From Drosophila miranda (lineage: Eukaryota > Arthropoda > Insecta > Diptera > Drosophilidae): DNA of 64,000 nucleotides. The notes below the pieces were generated by a model. That model saw nothing but the letters and a program-made list of their open reading frames with translations, did not search any database and was not told the origin of the DNA. This document shows positions 48,661-60,641 of this stretch, one piece after another. Within the stretch, counting starts at the first letter, position 1, and every line of letters starts with the position of its first letter. Made by a program: the position numbers and the translations under genes. The stretch is from positions 17,716,001 through 17,780,000 of the forward strand of contig NC_046673.1 in NCBI RefSeq assembly GCF_003369915.1, written 5' to 3'.

Positions 48661-51600
48661 TTAAATATATATGGGATTCTCCTGGCCGGTGAGCAGGCGG
48701 AACATGGATGTGGGCATCGTCTTCATGAGTATCTGCAAATGGAATCGTTGTGCATATAGTCTATAGTCTTTAAGACTGATCCCAGCTATGCCTCTTACCT
48801 CCCCCACTGATGTGGCGAGCAAGTTGACGATCTTCTCGTGGGGCACTGCCACCACGCTCTGGTTGTTGATCTCAATGATGCGATGGCCAACGCGGACCCC
48901 ACCTCGCTCGGCTATGCCGCCCCGCAGAAGACTGCAGATCTATTAAAGGCAAAAAATATATGTATAATGTGGCAGTTGTTCGATAAATATTAATCTCTGA
49001 TCGGGGACTTACCACACCATTCTGAACACTGAATCCCAGCTGATATTTGGTCTCTGGCCGCTTGATCTTCACCTCGACAACGGGGGCGCAGGGCACCACT
49101 GTGAACTTGACGACTGTTTGGTTTTTGGTGTTCTTAATGTACGTCTGGCAGGTGGAGAGCGGCAGGCCGACGAGGCTCAGTCCGTTGATGGCGATCAGCT
49201 GATCGCCGATGTTCAGTTGGCCGCACCGGGCCGCCGCACCGGAGCTCATCAGGTTGGCAATGACGACGGTGGGGAGCATGGAGCCCCAGCCGCTCTCGAC
49301 AATGACCACACCGAGTATCTCGCCCTTGGCCTTGGGCACAACGACCTCCTTTTGCAGCTCCTTCTTGGCAAAGATCTCGAGCTCGTCGCCAAAGATCTCC
49401 TGGCTGTTGAGCACCTCCTGGTAGTCCATCTCCTTGACGAATCGATGGTCTTCGATGCCGTTGGCCTTGAGGAACTCCATGTAGGCCACCTGGAAGGCCT
49501 GGCCTATGGACTGGGCAATGAACTGGGCTTCGTCGCTCTCAAACACGTGACAGATCATCTTGGGCGTACGATTCGGCTTGGGAGCATCGTCGATGTCCTG
49601 CGGCACAAAGCGGCGTCGAGCCATCAGCACCACCAGATCTCCAATGTCCGCTATATAAGAGATCGTGCGCAGTGCGTGATCCATCATGATCTCCTTCAAG
49701 TCGGTGTTCAGCACCATGATCTTCTCCGTTGATATAAATAGATCCACTTCGGTGCTGGGCTGGACATCGCCATCGGGTGCCTAAAAGCAGTTGTGATTGT
49801 GAATTAGTTGCGAGTACCCCACCTCAAGTACCATATTGTATGCCATAAAAGGAAAAGAAGGAGGAAAGGCGAGGACTGGCGTGGGTTTGCAGGGTTCTTG
49901 GCGGTTGGCTGGTGGCTGGTGGGCAAGCATCGCTTTCGGGGAACACAAAATTTACAGCGGGGAAAATGTCTTCAATTCAATTCAATTCAATTCAAGGCAA
50001 ATCAGGCAAATCAGAGAGCTTGGTTCGGAGGGGGACGGGTGTTAGGGGGTAGGGTGTCAAAGGTGTGACCACAGTGTGACCGAGTATTCAAATACAATCT
50101 TTCCATTCGGTCACCCTGCAGTGGTGGGTGTACAGGTGGGATTTTCTAGTGTTTCCGGTACTTACCAGGGCCTATGGTGGAATATGCGAATTTGTTTTAT
50201 TGTTATTGTTTTTTTCGTTTTTATATTTTGTTGTGTTTTTTATTTTGTTTCATTGGTTTGCATGGCGATACGTGGATTGGTTTAGCGTGGTGGTTGATCG
50301 TCGCGGATGCGGAGCAGTTGATGTGGAGGAGGTGATGCATGAAAATATATATAGTAAAGAGTTAATGCGCTTCTCTCTCTCTCAAATCGGCTTTGCTTCA
50401 AGACGATTACTGTCTTTGGCGGGTCAAGGGTTGGGGGTGCGGGGGATGGTGTCAAATCAAAAAACAAGGATCGGTTGGGGATCAAACTAGCTGAAAATTT
50501 AGCACAAAATGCAGTAGGTCTTGGGTTCAGCAGCGGGCCAGAGAGTTTTTCCAGTCGGTGGCCATTGCAGAAGCGATATCGTATTTCGTATTGAAAATGA
50601 AATGCTTGATAAGTTAGAATTAGGGTATTCGATTGATATTTCGGAACAAAAAGGAAACAAGAATAATTCGTTTAATAAGTATGGAAAGACTCGAAGTATT
50701 GGTCTTAGTTGAATCAATTTGAATCACTCGAAAACCCACATAGAATTCGACTTTTGGAAAAATTAAAGATAAAAATTGAAGGTTAAAATGATATTGAGTT
50801 GATAATTGATATGGAAAGATCCTTAATGTTTTGGCTAATTTTAATCCACTTTGGCCACCCTCTGGCACTACTCTGTGGCGGGGATAGCGGGCTAGGAGGC
50901 ACCCAATCACCCATACATAAGTCTTTAGATGGTAAAAAAAACCAAAAAACATAACACCAAATGGAGAAGAGCAATCGAAAGAGAGCGTGGTGGTTTGGGT
51001 GGGCTGGACTGAAGAGGGAACGGGAAGGGGAAAACTTTACCTTGATACGGGAGACGGCCTCCTCGGCCTGCATCATGCGCGTCGACTTTGTGGGCTGACC
51101 CTCGCAGACCAGCTGCGTGGAGCCCAAGTACTTGGCCCTGAAGAGGACGCCCTCGATTAGCACTGCGCCGCCTACAAGACGGACAGTCCGATTAGCATTC
51201 GGGTCTAAGCAATATCAGGCATTATAGAGTACATGTCGAGTATACGCTGGTCAGTGTATGTGATTGGTGCTTGAGTGTCAGTGATAGAGTACCTAAATCC
51301 GTATTATTAGACTCCCTCCAGACCCTATCGCAGAAGCTATAATTGGCATAGCTAGCCTAATCAATCAGAAGTTTATTAATTTCAAAAATTGTGTCGTAAC
51401 TGTCATTCCACTGCGCAGGTGGTACATATAGTCCGGATACCATGTTCTCCCTTCATAACCCACAGAACTGTCAAGTTTTATTTCAATCGGATACGTAGTG
51501 AAGTCAGTAGTGGTACGGATCATGTCATTCCACTGTGGAGGTTGGGTATACGAGTACATATAGTCCAGATATCTTGGTGTCCTTTCATAACCCACGGAAC

Positions 51601-54600
51601 TGTCAAGTTTCATTTCAATCGGATACGTAATGAAGTCAGTAGTGGTACGGATCATGTCATTCCACTGTGGAGGTTGGGTATACGAGTACATATAGTCCAG
51701 ATATCTTGGTGTCCTTTCATAACCCACGGAACTGTCAGGTTTCCTTTCAATCGGATACGTAATGAAGTCAGTATTGGTACGAATCATGTCATTCCACTGT
51801 GAAGGTGGGATATACGAGTACATATAGTCCAGATATCTTGCTCTCCTTTCATAACCCACGCAACTGTCAGTCAGTATCGGTACGAATCGAATGGTAATCC
51901 TACAAGTATTGTTAATCTGAAAGACTCCCTGGAGTGAGTTCCCCTTTGACTTGGACTTTGGTTTGTTTCGTGTTTTCTTGTTAGTGTTGGATCTTAAATG
52001 CTAATACATAATGAAATTGTATCTTACAAAGTATTGTACACACACACAGACACAGTAAAATGAAGAGTTGAGTTTGGTTTTTTGGTAGAACGAACGAACG
52101 AACGACGCATGCAAAAAATACGCAAATAAATATGCGAAAAAATACAGAGAAATTATATATAAATATATATACGAGTATATATATATGGATTAATATTTAT
52201 ATAGTTTATCAATTGCACATTACGATTCACAATGGCGTACGTTGGCTGCGAATTTCGAATTATATTCTTCAATTCGTTGGGAATACCCATGCAGAGGGCT
52301 TTCAGCGAATCAGAGGGAAGTATACAAATTTCGAAGGATCAGAATGTTGGGTCTCTGCCCAACTCTCGGAAAAGCCGATACTCGATCGATACTTGATCGG
52401 ACAACAACAAACTGTGACTATAGGCTTCGCCTGGACTTGGGCTTGGATCTGCAGGGGTATTGGAATCTACGGCAGGCCGGAGATAGCTTACTTTCTTGAA
52501 TTTGTTCAGCATGACAACATCAACGAACCACATCAACGAACCAGAGCTCAGATTACACAATGGTGTACGAGTACATAGTGTATACATAGGAGTAGCAGAT
52601 ATACGAGTGGTTGGTTATACGAGAGTACAATAGAATGCGGAACAATCGAACGAAGGGTAAACCCAACGCATTTACCTTCTTTGCTCTTACTCTTTTTCAC
52701 TTTTTTCTCGCCGCTGCCGCAGCCGCTGTTGCTGTTGCTGCCGGCGCCGCTGCCGCTGCTGTTGTTGCTGCCAGCATTCACTGCGGTGGTCACGGCTCCG
52801 GGATTGGCCACACTGCTCCCAGCTCCTGCTCCTGCTCCTCCGGCCACTGCTGCTGTGATGTTGATTCCTCCGTTGAGACTGCCGTTCTCCGCCTCCAGCT
52901 TGATGATGCCGCCACCGCCTCCGTTCACGGAACGGTCGGATCCGCCGCCGTTGCCGGGACTTTCCAAGGGCGGAGCCGATGCCACCGCCGCTGCCACCGA
53001 GGCAGCCACCACGGCCGAGGCCACCACATCCACAGGATCGCCTACGGTCGACCCGGACTGCTGGGCCTGTAACTGCATCTTGCTGGGCGATTTCTCGCTG
53101 TGCTCCGAGGAGCTGCGTGATATGCTGCGCTGGACCATGCCCCCGACGAGGTCGAGCAGCTTGCCACCGCTGCCGGAGGAGCTTTTTGGGGGTATGGGTG
53201 GTGGCGGCAGCAGCTCCGGCGTGGAGCTGAGCAGAGCGTTGTAGCCGTTCCGCGTCTTCGTGCTGGGCATTTGCTGCTTGGGTGAGATTTTCGAGAGCAG
53301 TGAGGAGCGCGGCTTGCGGTCCCAGCTCTTGTTCTCGTCGTAGTAGCCCTGGTCGTCCAGCCGCTGGTGTCCCAGCAGGCGGTCCGTCTCCAGGTCAGTG
53401 TCCACATCGTCCTCGTCCGCACTGTGGTTCTTCGAATGGTTGTCCGACCCGGACTCGAGCAGCCCCTTGCCGACACCACCGTCCAGGTGGCGGGACAGCC
53501 ACACGGGCGAGCTTATCACCGGCGAAGGCGATCGCTGCGCCGTCATCAGGCTGCTTCTTTCCGGAATCGGCGGCGGTACGCCTCCCAACACTCCGTTGCC
53601 GTTTCCGGTTCCGGTTCCATTGCTGCTACCGTTGCTCCCCGCACTCCTGGGCTTACCCGGGCCGGACCCCAACCCACCACTGCCCGACGGCGTGGTGGGG
53701 GAGCTGCGCTGCAGCGTTGAGCTGATGGCCGACGCCAGGGGCGTGTGCTTGCTGCTCGGCTGCAGCAGATCGACGTCTGCTGCGCTACTGCTATTGGGCT
53801 TGCGATGCGGCGCTGGAGCCGGCGGCGGCGGAGTCATCTGCACCGTGTCCGGTCGATGGAAAACACCTGCACAAAAAGGTCAGAGATTGGGAAATTAGAT
53901 ACCTGCCCAATCTGTCCCATCTGCCACGTGTGGCACACACTTACTGATCGAATAGAGCGAGTCCAGGTCGGGATCGATGTTCTTGAACACTTTGTTCTGG
54001 CTGTGACTGTGGCTCTGGGTCTGGCTGGGACTCTGGCCGAGCAGCTCCCGGGGCTGTGGCATCGGCGGTGGCTGCTTGGCGAGCCCATTGCTGGGACTGG
54101 GACTGTTGACGAGGTGGCCGTGGCCGCCGTTGCTGTCCGTGGTGGAGGCGGTGGTCAGGTTGTGCATGCTGTTGAGGCTGTTGTTGGTGGATAGGCGCTT
54201 CATGTCCATCAGCATGGAGATGCCGCCGCTGCCACCGATGCTGGTGCTGGCACTCAGGCTGTTGGGGCACTGACCCTGACCCGGGCCCCCCTGGACGCCG
54301 GCCTGCTGCAGGTTCTTATTGTTGTTGTTCTCGGTGTCGCTGGTGTGGCCCGAGGAGAGTCCGTCCTCCAGCACGGGCATGGCGGAGGCATAGTACTTGG
54401 CGTAGTTCGAGCACGAGGTCGACACGCCTCCGTTCATCTCCCCAGAAAGACCTGCAATAAATGGGAGACCAGTTAGCCCGCATGTCCTCATACAATCCCC
54501 ATAGCCTCTACTCACTGTCCAGATCGCCACAGTTGGAGTCGTAGTCGGTGGTCTCCGGCGAGTAGCGGTAGTTGTGGCCCCCAGCCGGGCCGACGCCCAC

Positions 54601-57600
54601 GCCCACGCTCTGGCCGAGCCCACTGCCGCTTCCGGTGCTCAGCAGTTGGTTGTGGTTTAGGCCATCCTGCTCACCGTCCCGTTCGCCGCTGCTCCGGCTG
54701 GCAGAGTCCAGGAAGAAGTCAAAGTCCCGCATCAGGGGGCTGCCGCTGCTGTAGTGTGGCCTACGTCCCGAGACGCCCACGCCCACGCCCACTCCCACGG
54801 GCATGGGCTGACTTTGCTGCATCTGCGGCTGGGTGTATCCCCCGTAGACATGACGCTCTACGTCTCTGGACAGGTCTGAGGTGGGGGCTTGCTGCTGCTG
54901 CTGGCGATAGTCCCGGTCCTGGTCGTGATCCTGATCCTCGTCGTGCTCCTGGTCTTGCGCGATGTGCTCTTCCTCGTCTTCTGCCTCATCGTTCTCCTCG
55001 TCGTCACCGTCACCGTCGACGTCCACGTCATCGTCCTCCTCCTCATCCTCGACCAGCTCCTCCTCGTCGCGCTCAAAGTTGCTGTGGAACTCGTACTGTA
55101 TGTCCTGCAGAAACAGAACGAGAGATGACAGTGTGAGTGAGGATCATGGCTATAATGGTATATCTCCCAGATATTCCAGATTTCTGTTCTTGCAAAGAGA
55201 CTCGCAATTTATTCGCATAATAATAATATTAAATAAAATACAATTAGGGATTAAGGATCAAGACGTAATCTTCTGGACAAGACCACTGTCATTCCCCTTC
55301 AAGGCCCCTGGAACCTCTTGCGATGGCTCTGTTTGAGGATCATTTGACGGTTGCCAGTTGACCTCGGCCGGATAGACAATGGCCCAAACGCGATCGTTGT
55401 GGAGGAGCACCTCGTAGTGAAAGTGGTTCGCCATCACCACATGCGGCAGCCGGACCTCAAAGTACTCCTCGATGGGGGCCAGCGACACCTCGTGGCAGTT
55501 GATGTACACCGTGGAGATGGCTGGCAGCTGGAGGGTCGCCTCGAAGGTGTCGCACATCTTGCCGCCCCAGACGGCGGCGCTGGCGAAGATCAGCCGCTCC
55601 CGGGCCACCAGTTGGGGCAGCTCGAAGGCGTTCCGGAAGGTGTGCAGCGTCACCACGGTACTGGGGTGGGCCACACTGAAGAAGCTCTGGTCGAACCCGC
55701 AGACGATCACGGGCGAGCCGTGGGCCAGTTTGCTCCTGAAGCGGATATCGTCGAACTGCTGGATGCCCACCGTCTCCGCCTGCAGGCAAGCAATCATCCG
55801 CAGTGCCCTCGTATAGTAGTCGTGGCTCTGCACCTTGGTGTGCAGCATCTCCATCGCCTGGCACACTGCGTCCTGGAATGCCGAGAGCATCGTCTCATGC
55901 ACGCAGACAGCGGCCACTGTGCGGGGCGCAAGCGGTTGCTTCAGGGTCCGCAGCAGGGGCTTTATGGCCTGCTCCAGATTGGCCTTTTTGCAGATGATCA
56001 GCAGGGTGGGCTGCAGCCAGGCCAGGTCGCTGCCGTCGCCGGGAAAGTCGGGCTGGCGCCATGTGTACGGAACGCGGGGCATATTCTTCTTAAAATTTCG
56101 ACTTTCGATTTATGATTTAAAGGGAAACTTGATTGGGATTTGGGGAGCGAGAGATTGGGGTGGAGTGGAGAGTACGAGAGCAAATCTCCGTGTGAAGTAG
56201 AGATCAGAGTTTACTTATACTTGGATATACTTGGTCTAGACCCAGAAGTACGACCACAAGACCACAAGATACCACAGGAAGTTGCTTTGTTTTCTGATAA
56301 CTGGGAGGAGTACTCACAATGCTGTCCACATCGCTGCCGTTCTCCATGATGGGCTGCTCGTCGGTCGAGGGGCACTTGAAGAACTCCTCCAGCACCTTGC
56401 GCGTCTCCGAGAACTCGTAGAGGTAATCAAAGGTCGATGATTTTGTGTGGAGGCTCAGTGGTCCAGCTCCAGGTCCTGGTCCCGCCCCTGCTCCTGCTCC
56501 TGCTCCTGCTCCTGTTGAGCAGCACGCTGTCGGTGGTGCTGGTGCTGGTGCTGGTGCTGGTGTTGTGTGCATTGGTGGCGTGGCCGACCTGCTGGCCACC
56601 TCGTTGGCCACCGCTTCAGGCGTGGTCAGGTCGGAGATGGTGCCAATTTCGGACACATCGTTGCTGGTGTCCTCCGCATTGGTGTCGCTGCTGGTCACCG
56701 GCTGCTGTAGTTTGTTGGTGTTCGTGTGGTTGTTGCTGTGGTTGCTCATCATGCTCGTGTGGTGCTGTGGTGCCGCGTGCTGCGGCGGCTGAGGGGAGCA
56801 GCTGCGGGGCTCGCGATGAGGCGGCGAAAGGATTCGCTACAAGAGACAGAGTTATTAGTGAATTTTCTGTATATCTGTGGAACATATACCTGTGGAAAGC
56901 CCGGGCGCACAGGATAGGCCTGCAATTGCTGCGGTGGTTGTGGCGCCTGCGAGTGGTTCTGAATGTGGTTCTGGGTCTGGGCCAGTGCGGCAAGGGCTGC
57001 CCGGGCCGCCGTCTTCTGCAGCGAGGTGGCTGTTGAGCTCAACGGTGGCACAGCGGCCATGGGAAGCTGCTGCTGCTGCTGCTGCTGCGGTGCTGGTGCT
57101 GCTGCTGCTGCCGCAGTGGCTGGTGGTTCGCTTTCGTCCGCTGCCGAGGCTGCCGCTGCTGCAGTCACTGCCCCCCAGCCACCAATGCGCCGGGGAGAGC
57201 CTTCGTATTCTGTGGGGAGTAGAAATGGGGCACAGAGAAGTGATTAGAGTGCGAGTCGTTCAAGTGTTGTCTGTCTGGCTCTCTCCCACCTATAATGCCG
57301 TGACGCGACTCCACGGCCAGCGTGTAGTTGCGCTCCAGTTGCCAGGCATCCAGCTTGTGCTCCCGGTACATGGCTGCCTCCTCAAGGCTCCTTAGGCCGG
57401 ATTGCAACTGCAGCTGCAACTGCGACTGGGACTGCGATTGGGACTGCGACTGGGACTGCGACTGTGGCATGGGCAGAGTCTTCTCTATCAGCTTGCTGGG
57501 ATGCTTGCAGCTGCTTTCCTCGGCCACATTCGCTTCGGTTGTAACACGCAGATCTGAAAAGGACAGAGCGGGTGAGTGGATAAGTGAATGAGGATGAGGT

Positions 57601-59930
57601 TAGGGCCACTGGCAATTGGTAATGGCAATGGCAATGCTAATGGATGAGTAATGGCTGAGGGCGGACAGACATCAGTCCGACGGCTTGGCATGCCAATTAA
57701 TTGCAATCAATTAAATTCCACTTTGGAGCATTTCCTACCGCCTTTGTTCACCGCCGCCCGACCACCGTCCGTCCCTTTGTCGGGCTCCATTTGTTCATGT
57801 TTGCCGTACACTTCATTACGCTTGATTTGCAATTCAATTACCCGGACCCCGGACATCAATGCTGGCTATGCAGCCAGTCGGAAGCGATTCACATGCTGCC
57901 CCTAAAATCGTCCGGAGCATGGCCTCGGGCACAGGCAACCACTCAACCGCTCCACCGCTCGCTGCTGAGGGCTCTTCAGGCGGCAAATGTGGCCAGAGTC
58001 CGGCAACCACAGGACAGTATAGGACAGAACCCATTCACATTCAGTGCCTACTCGGAAGCAATTTCGAATGGGGCTTACATCTCCATACGAGTACTCCAGC
58101 GGGATGCGACGACCCATTGGTACCGCCCAGTGCTTGGTGATTTCTGGGAAGGATTGGCAATGAATACTTACGCTGCCAGCTCTCGCCGGGATCTGCCGAT
58201 CCGTAGACACCCTCATTGCCTGCTGCGCTACCATTGACCAGACGATGATCGCGTTCCCTCTCACGCTCTCTGTCCTCGCCGTGTCCATGCCGCTTGCGCT
58301 GCTGCTGATGCTGCTGCCCCGTCAAGTGGGTCAGGTGGTTTTCCCGTGCCGCCAGCACCTCCTGCTCAAGCAACAGGATCTCCCTCTCCCGTTCCCGCTC
58401 CTCGCGCATCCTCAGTTTGCGCTGCTCCCGCGGCTCCCAGTCCCCGGCCCCGTGCTGATCCAAAGACGACTTGCTTCCGTATAGATAGTGGCTGGCCAGT
58501 GGGGTCAGTCCGTCCGCACAGGCATTGTTTACGGACTGCTGTTGCTGTTGCTGCTGCTGTGGCTGCTGCTGCTGCTGGGTTGCCGTGTAGCTGCGGTTGA
58601 TCGGGCTCCGTCCGACCCGGAGGATGTGCGCCGGCGGCTGCTGCGTTGCCTGTCGCTGGGCCAAGCCGTACAGCTGTGTGGCCATCTGCTCCCGCTGTTG
58701 GTGGTATGCCCGCCGGGCGGAGGCTTGCAGATGTTGCTGCTGTTGATGCTGCTGCTGCTGCTGCTGCTGCTCCTCCGCGTACTCCGCGTACTCCGTGGGA
58801 GAGTGCAGCAGGGAACTGGCTCGCATGGGAGCTGTCTCCCAATAGTTCTCCTTGATGAAGGGATTCTGGCTCTGGCTCTGGCTCTGCACCTGACTCTGAG
58901 TATTGCCATTGCTGGCAGTTCCGTTCACGTTGCTGCCGCCGTTGTGCAGTGATTGCTGCCTGCTGCTGATGGCGCTTGCACTGGCGCTGGTGGGCAGGCC
59001 TGTGCTCCGTTTGCGCGGCATCTCGGGGTAGGTGCTCTGGCCACGCCTGGTCTCGCCCGTGTGGTAGTAGAAGGAGGCCGGATAGCCTGCCGCCAGGACG
59101 GTCTCGTCTACTTCCTCTTCAGCTCCGGCACCCGCTCCACCAGCAGCAACGCCGTCTCTGGATCCGTCTCTGGATCCCTCCGATTCACCCTCACCCTCAC
59201 CCTCGACTGGAAGTGCGGCAGAGCTGTGCAGCGGCGGCGGTGGCGGCGGTGTGGGCGGTGTCAGTGGGGCGCACAGGAACGGATTTGTGGATATACGCGG
59301 CGTCACCGAGGAGAGCGACTCCGAGGAGTGTGACGAGGCCGAGTGCGGCGGCGGCGACTGTGTTATGATGTTGACGCTCTTGTAGTAGCTGGGCGTGCTG
59401 GTCTGCGTGGCAGCGGGATCCGTGGCCGCAGTGGCTGCTACAGTGGTGGGGCTGCTGCTCCTGTTAAGATTCACATCCGTGTGGAGCTCATGTCGCTGCT
59501 GCTGGTGTTGCTGCTGCTGCTGCTGCTGCTGTGGATAATGCTGCTGCTGCTGCTGCTGCTTGGGCCGGCACTTCGGGAAGAGCAGGCTGATCTGATCGTT
59601 TAGCGGAGAAGAGGACTGCTGCTGCTGTGGATAGTTGTTGCTGCTGCTGTTGCCGTCGCAGTCGTGCTCCAGACCGTTCAGCGCATAGAAGCTGCGGGAC
59701 TGGTTGCCGGTTGCTCCCAGTGATCCTGCTGCCCCCGTGGAAGCTGTGGCGTGTGGCGGCAGTCGCTGGTAGGGCAACTGTTGCTGCTGTTGCAGTTGCT
59801 GCTGCTGTTGCTGCTGTTGCAGTTGCTGCTGCTGCTGCTGCTGCTGGTGGTGATGATGGTGGTGGTGATGATGATTATTGCTACTAGTTGTTTGTCCAGC
59901 AGCCAATGTTGTCAATGTTGTGCTGACCAT
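48661..59930 (-). CDS. X11Lbeta: X11Lbeta (Mint/APBA family adaptor), PTB + two PDZ domains
   Basis: Eleven coding exons on the minus strand: 59930-58172, 57553-57290, 57209-56890, 56836-56318, 55104-54516, 54451-53945, 53866-52676, 51171-51041, 49780-49013, 48939-48799 and 48732-48661. All phases match, giving about 2086 residues. Residues 1-1700 are low complexity (His, Gln, Asp/Glu, Ala and Ser runs). A PTB domain lies at about 1718-1867 ([49 protein letters not shown]). PDZ1 is at about 1911-1994 ([10 protein letters not shown]) and PDZ2 at about 1997-2063 ([19 protein letters not shown]). The end, GQENPIYI, is the family C-terminus. Mint proteins bind the NPxY tail of APP-like receptors and organise membrane trafficking, mainly in neurons. 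The first ATG follows an acceptor at 59950, so further upstream exons exist. Internal exon borders in the disordered part are less certain than those of the PTB-PDZ half. Confidence 0.93.
49781..51040 (-). other. X11Lbeta intron inside the PTB domain
   Basis: The intron splits the PTB-coding sequence. It is TTTG-rich in part and carries a perfect minus-strand Motif 1 (50072-50082) with two near-copies. No nested gene is supported. Confidence 0.6.
50072..50082 (-). promoter_or_regulatory. Motif 1 element inside an X11Lbeta intron
   Basis: The minus strand reads CGGTCACACTG, a perfect Motif 1. A weaker copy TGGTCACACCT lies at once beside it (50061-50071), and CGGTCACCCTG lies on the plus strand at 50108-50118. 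It could mark an internal promoter, but no open frame with a good start follows closely. Confidence 0.35.
51401..51862. repeat. 132-bp tandem repeat in an X11Lbeta intron
   Basis: The string CATGTCATTCCACTGTG recurs at 51521, 51653 and 51785, a period of exactly 132 bases. A preceding unit at 51401 is 10 bases shorter. The second and third full units are almost identical. Because 132 is a multiple of three, one minus-strand frame stays open for 164 codons across the whole array. It lies in the intron before the PTB exons. No splice signals connect it to X11Lbeta, so I treat it as a minisatellite rather than an exon. Confidence 0.85.
51863..52675 (-). other. Remainder of the X11Lbeta intron before the PTB exons
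   Basis: AT-rich with a GAAC run near 52089-52105 and a TATA-rich block at 52150-52210. No gene is seen. Confidence 0.55.
55208..55213 (-). terminator. Polyadenylation signal of the nested ALDH-like gene
   Basis: AATAAA on the minus strand, 45 bases after the stop codon of the nested ORF and about 100 bases before the next X11Lbeta exon. Confidence 0.5.
55258..56082 (-). CDS. Nested single-exon gene resembling the C-terminal part of aldehyde dehydrogenase
   Basis: An intact 274-residue ORF (MPRVPYTW start) lies wholly inside the X11Lbeta intron 55105-56317, on the same strand. It has its own AATAAA (minus strand, 55208-55213), 45 bases after the stop. Unlike the flanking exons it is of normal complexity. 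Its order of motifs follows [13 protein letters not shown] (ALDH: DADLDxAV), [13 protein letters not shown] (FVxExIYDEF), then [14 protein letters not shown] (FxxxxEVIxxAN) and [14 protein letters not shown] (GTVWVNCYxxxxxQ). The catalytic GQxC stretch of ALDH is replaced by KQPLAPRTV, so the nucleophile is missing. The NAD-binding first half and the catalytic Glu are also absent. I infer a non-catalytic ALDH-like protein, perhaps an old retrogene. The assignment rests on pattern comparison only. Confidence 0.7.
   Translation of the reverse strand: MPRVPYTWRQPDFPGDGSDLAWLQPTLLIICKKANLEQAIKPLLRTLKQPLAPRTVAAVCVHETMLSAFQDAVCQAMEMLHTKVQSHDYYTRALRMIACLQAETVGIQQFDDIRFRSKLAHGSPVIVCGFDQSFFSVAHPSTVVTLHTFRNAFELPQLVARERLIFASAAVWGGKMCDTFEATLQLPAISTVYINCHEVSLAPIEEYFEVRLPHVVMANHFHYEVLLHNDRVWAIVYPAEVNWQPSNDPQTEPSQEVPGALKGNDSGLVQKITS
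58540..59860. repeat. CAG/CTG triplet tracts coding for poly-Gln and poly-His in X11Lbeta
   Basis: CTG/TTG runs occur at about 58537-58577, 58733-58770, 59494-59562 and 59768-59853. They encode Gln runs, and a CAC/CAT run at about 59854-59875 encodes about ten His. They fall in the disordered N-terminal region of X11Lbeta. Confidence 0.9.
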
Positions 59931-60641
59931 TATTGTTGCCAATAAACTGTAACGAAAGAGGAAAAGAGAAACACCATGAGCAAGCGAAAGGGATGCAGTG
60001 GCACGAACACGGAGCCACTGGGAGTGGAGTGGGCGTCAAGGGTGGTCCGTTGGGGTCGTGAGGCCATGTTACGCCTCCTTCTGGCAGTTGTTTTAATAAA
60101 TTCAGGCACAATGTCAACCTTTGTCATGTCCGAGCGGCAACAGGCCGTGACAGTAACGAGTTCTGTCGCGACCGCTGCCTGGCCTGGCCTGGTCTCGTCT
60201 GGGGGTTTATTGGAGGGGATGCTGCAGAACAGAGCGGATCAGAGCAAAAACAAATGGCAGATATAAGACAGGCAAATATTTAATTGTCCTGACCAAAACG
60301 GAATGCGAAGCACGAGCACCAGAACAGTGGCAGAGGCGCGGGCAGGGGTGCGGGCGGGGGTGCGGGCAGGGGCAGCCAATCAATGTCATTGAGAGCGATT
60401 GCTGACGGTTTGCTCGATTGTCAGTGCGCAATTGCTATGGCCAGGCATTTATCGGGCTTAATTTGCATTCGCAAGACAGTTCTTTTTTTTTTTCGCTGTC
60501 TGGGCAGGCTAATTAAGAACAGTTTCACTTTGGGTGTTTTCAAGGTGTGGAACTTCATTAAAGTTTGCTTAGTGGGTGGAGGGGGCGCTGCTGGAATCAT
60601 GGGAGCAAGATACAAGTATTTCTATTAAAAGTATTCGCTCT

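Noticed and set aside
52548-53898. Long plus-strand frames opposite the large X11Lbeta exon
   Set aside because: They are antisense shadows of GC-rich, triplet-repeat coding exons and show no independent features.
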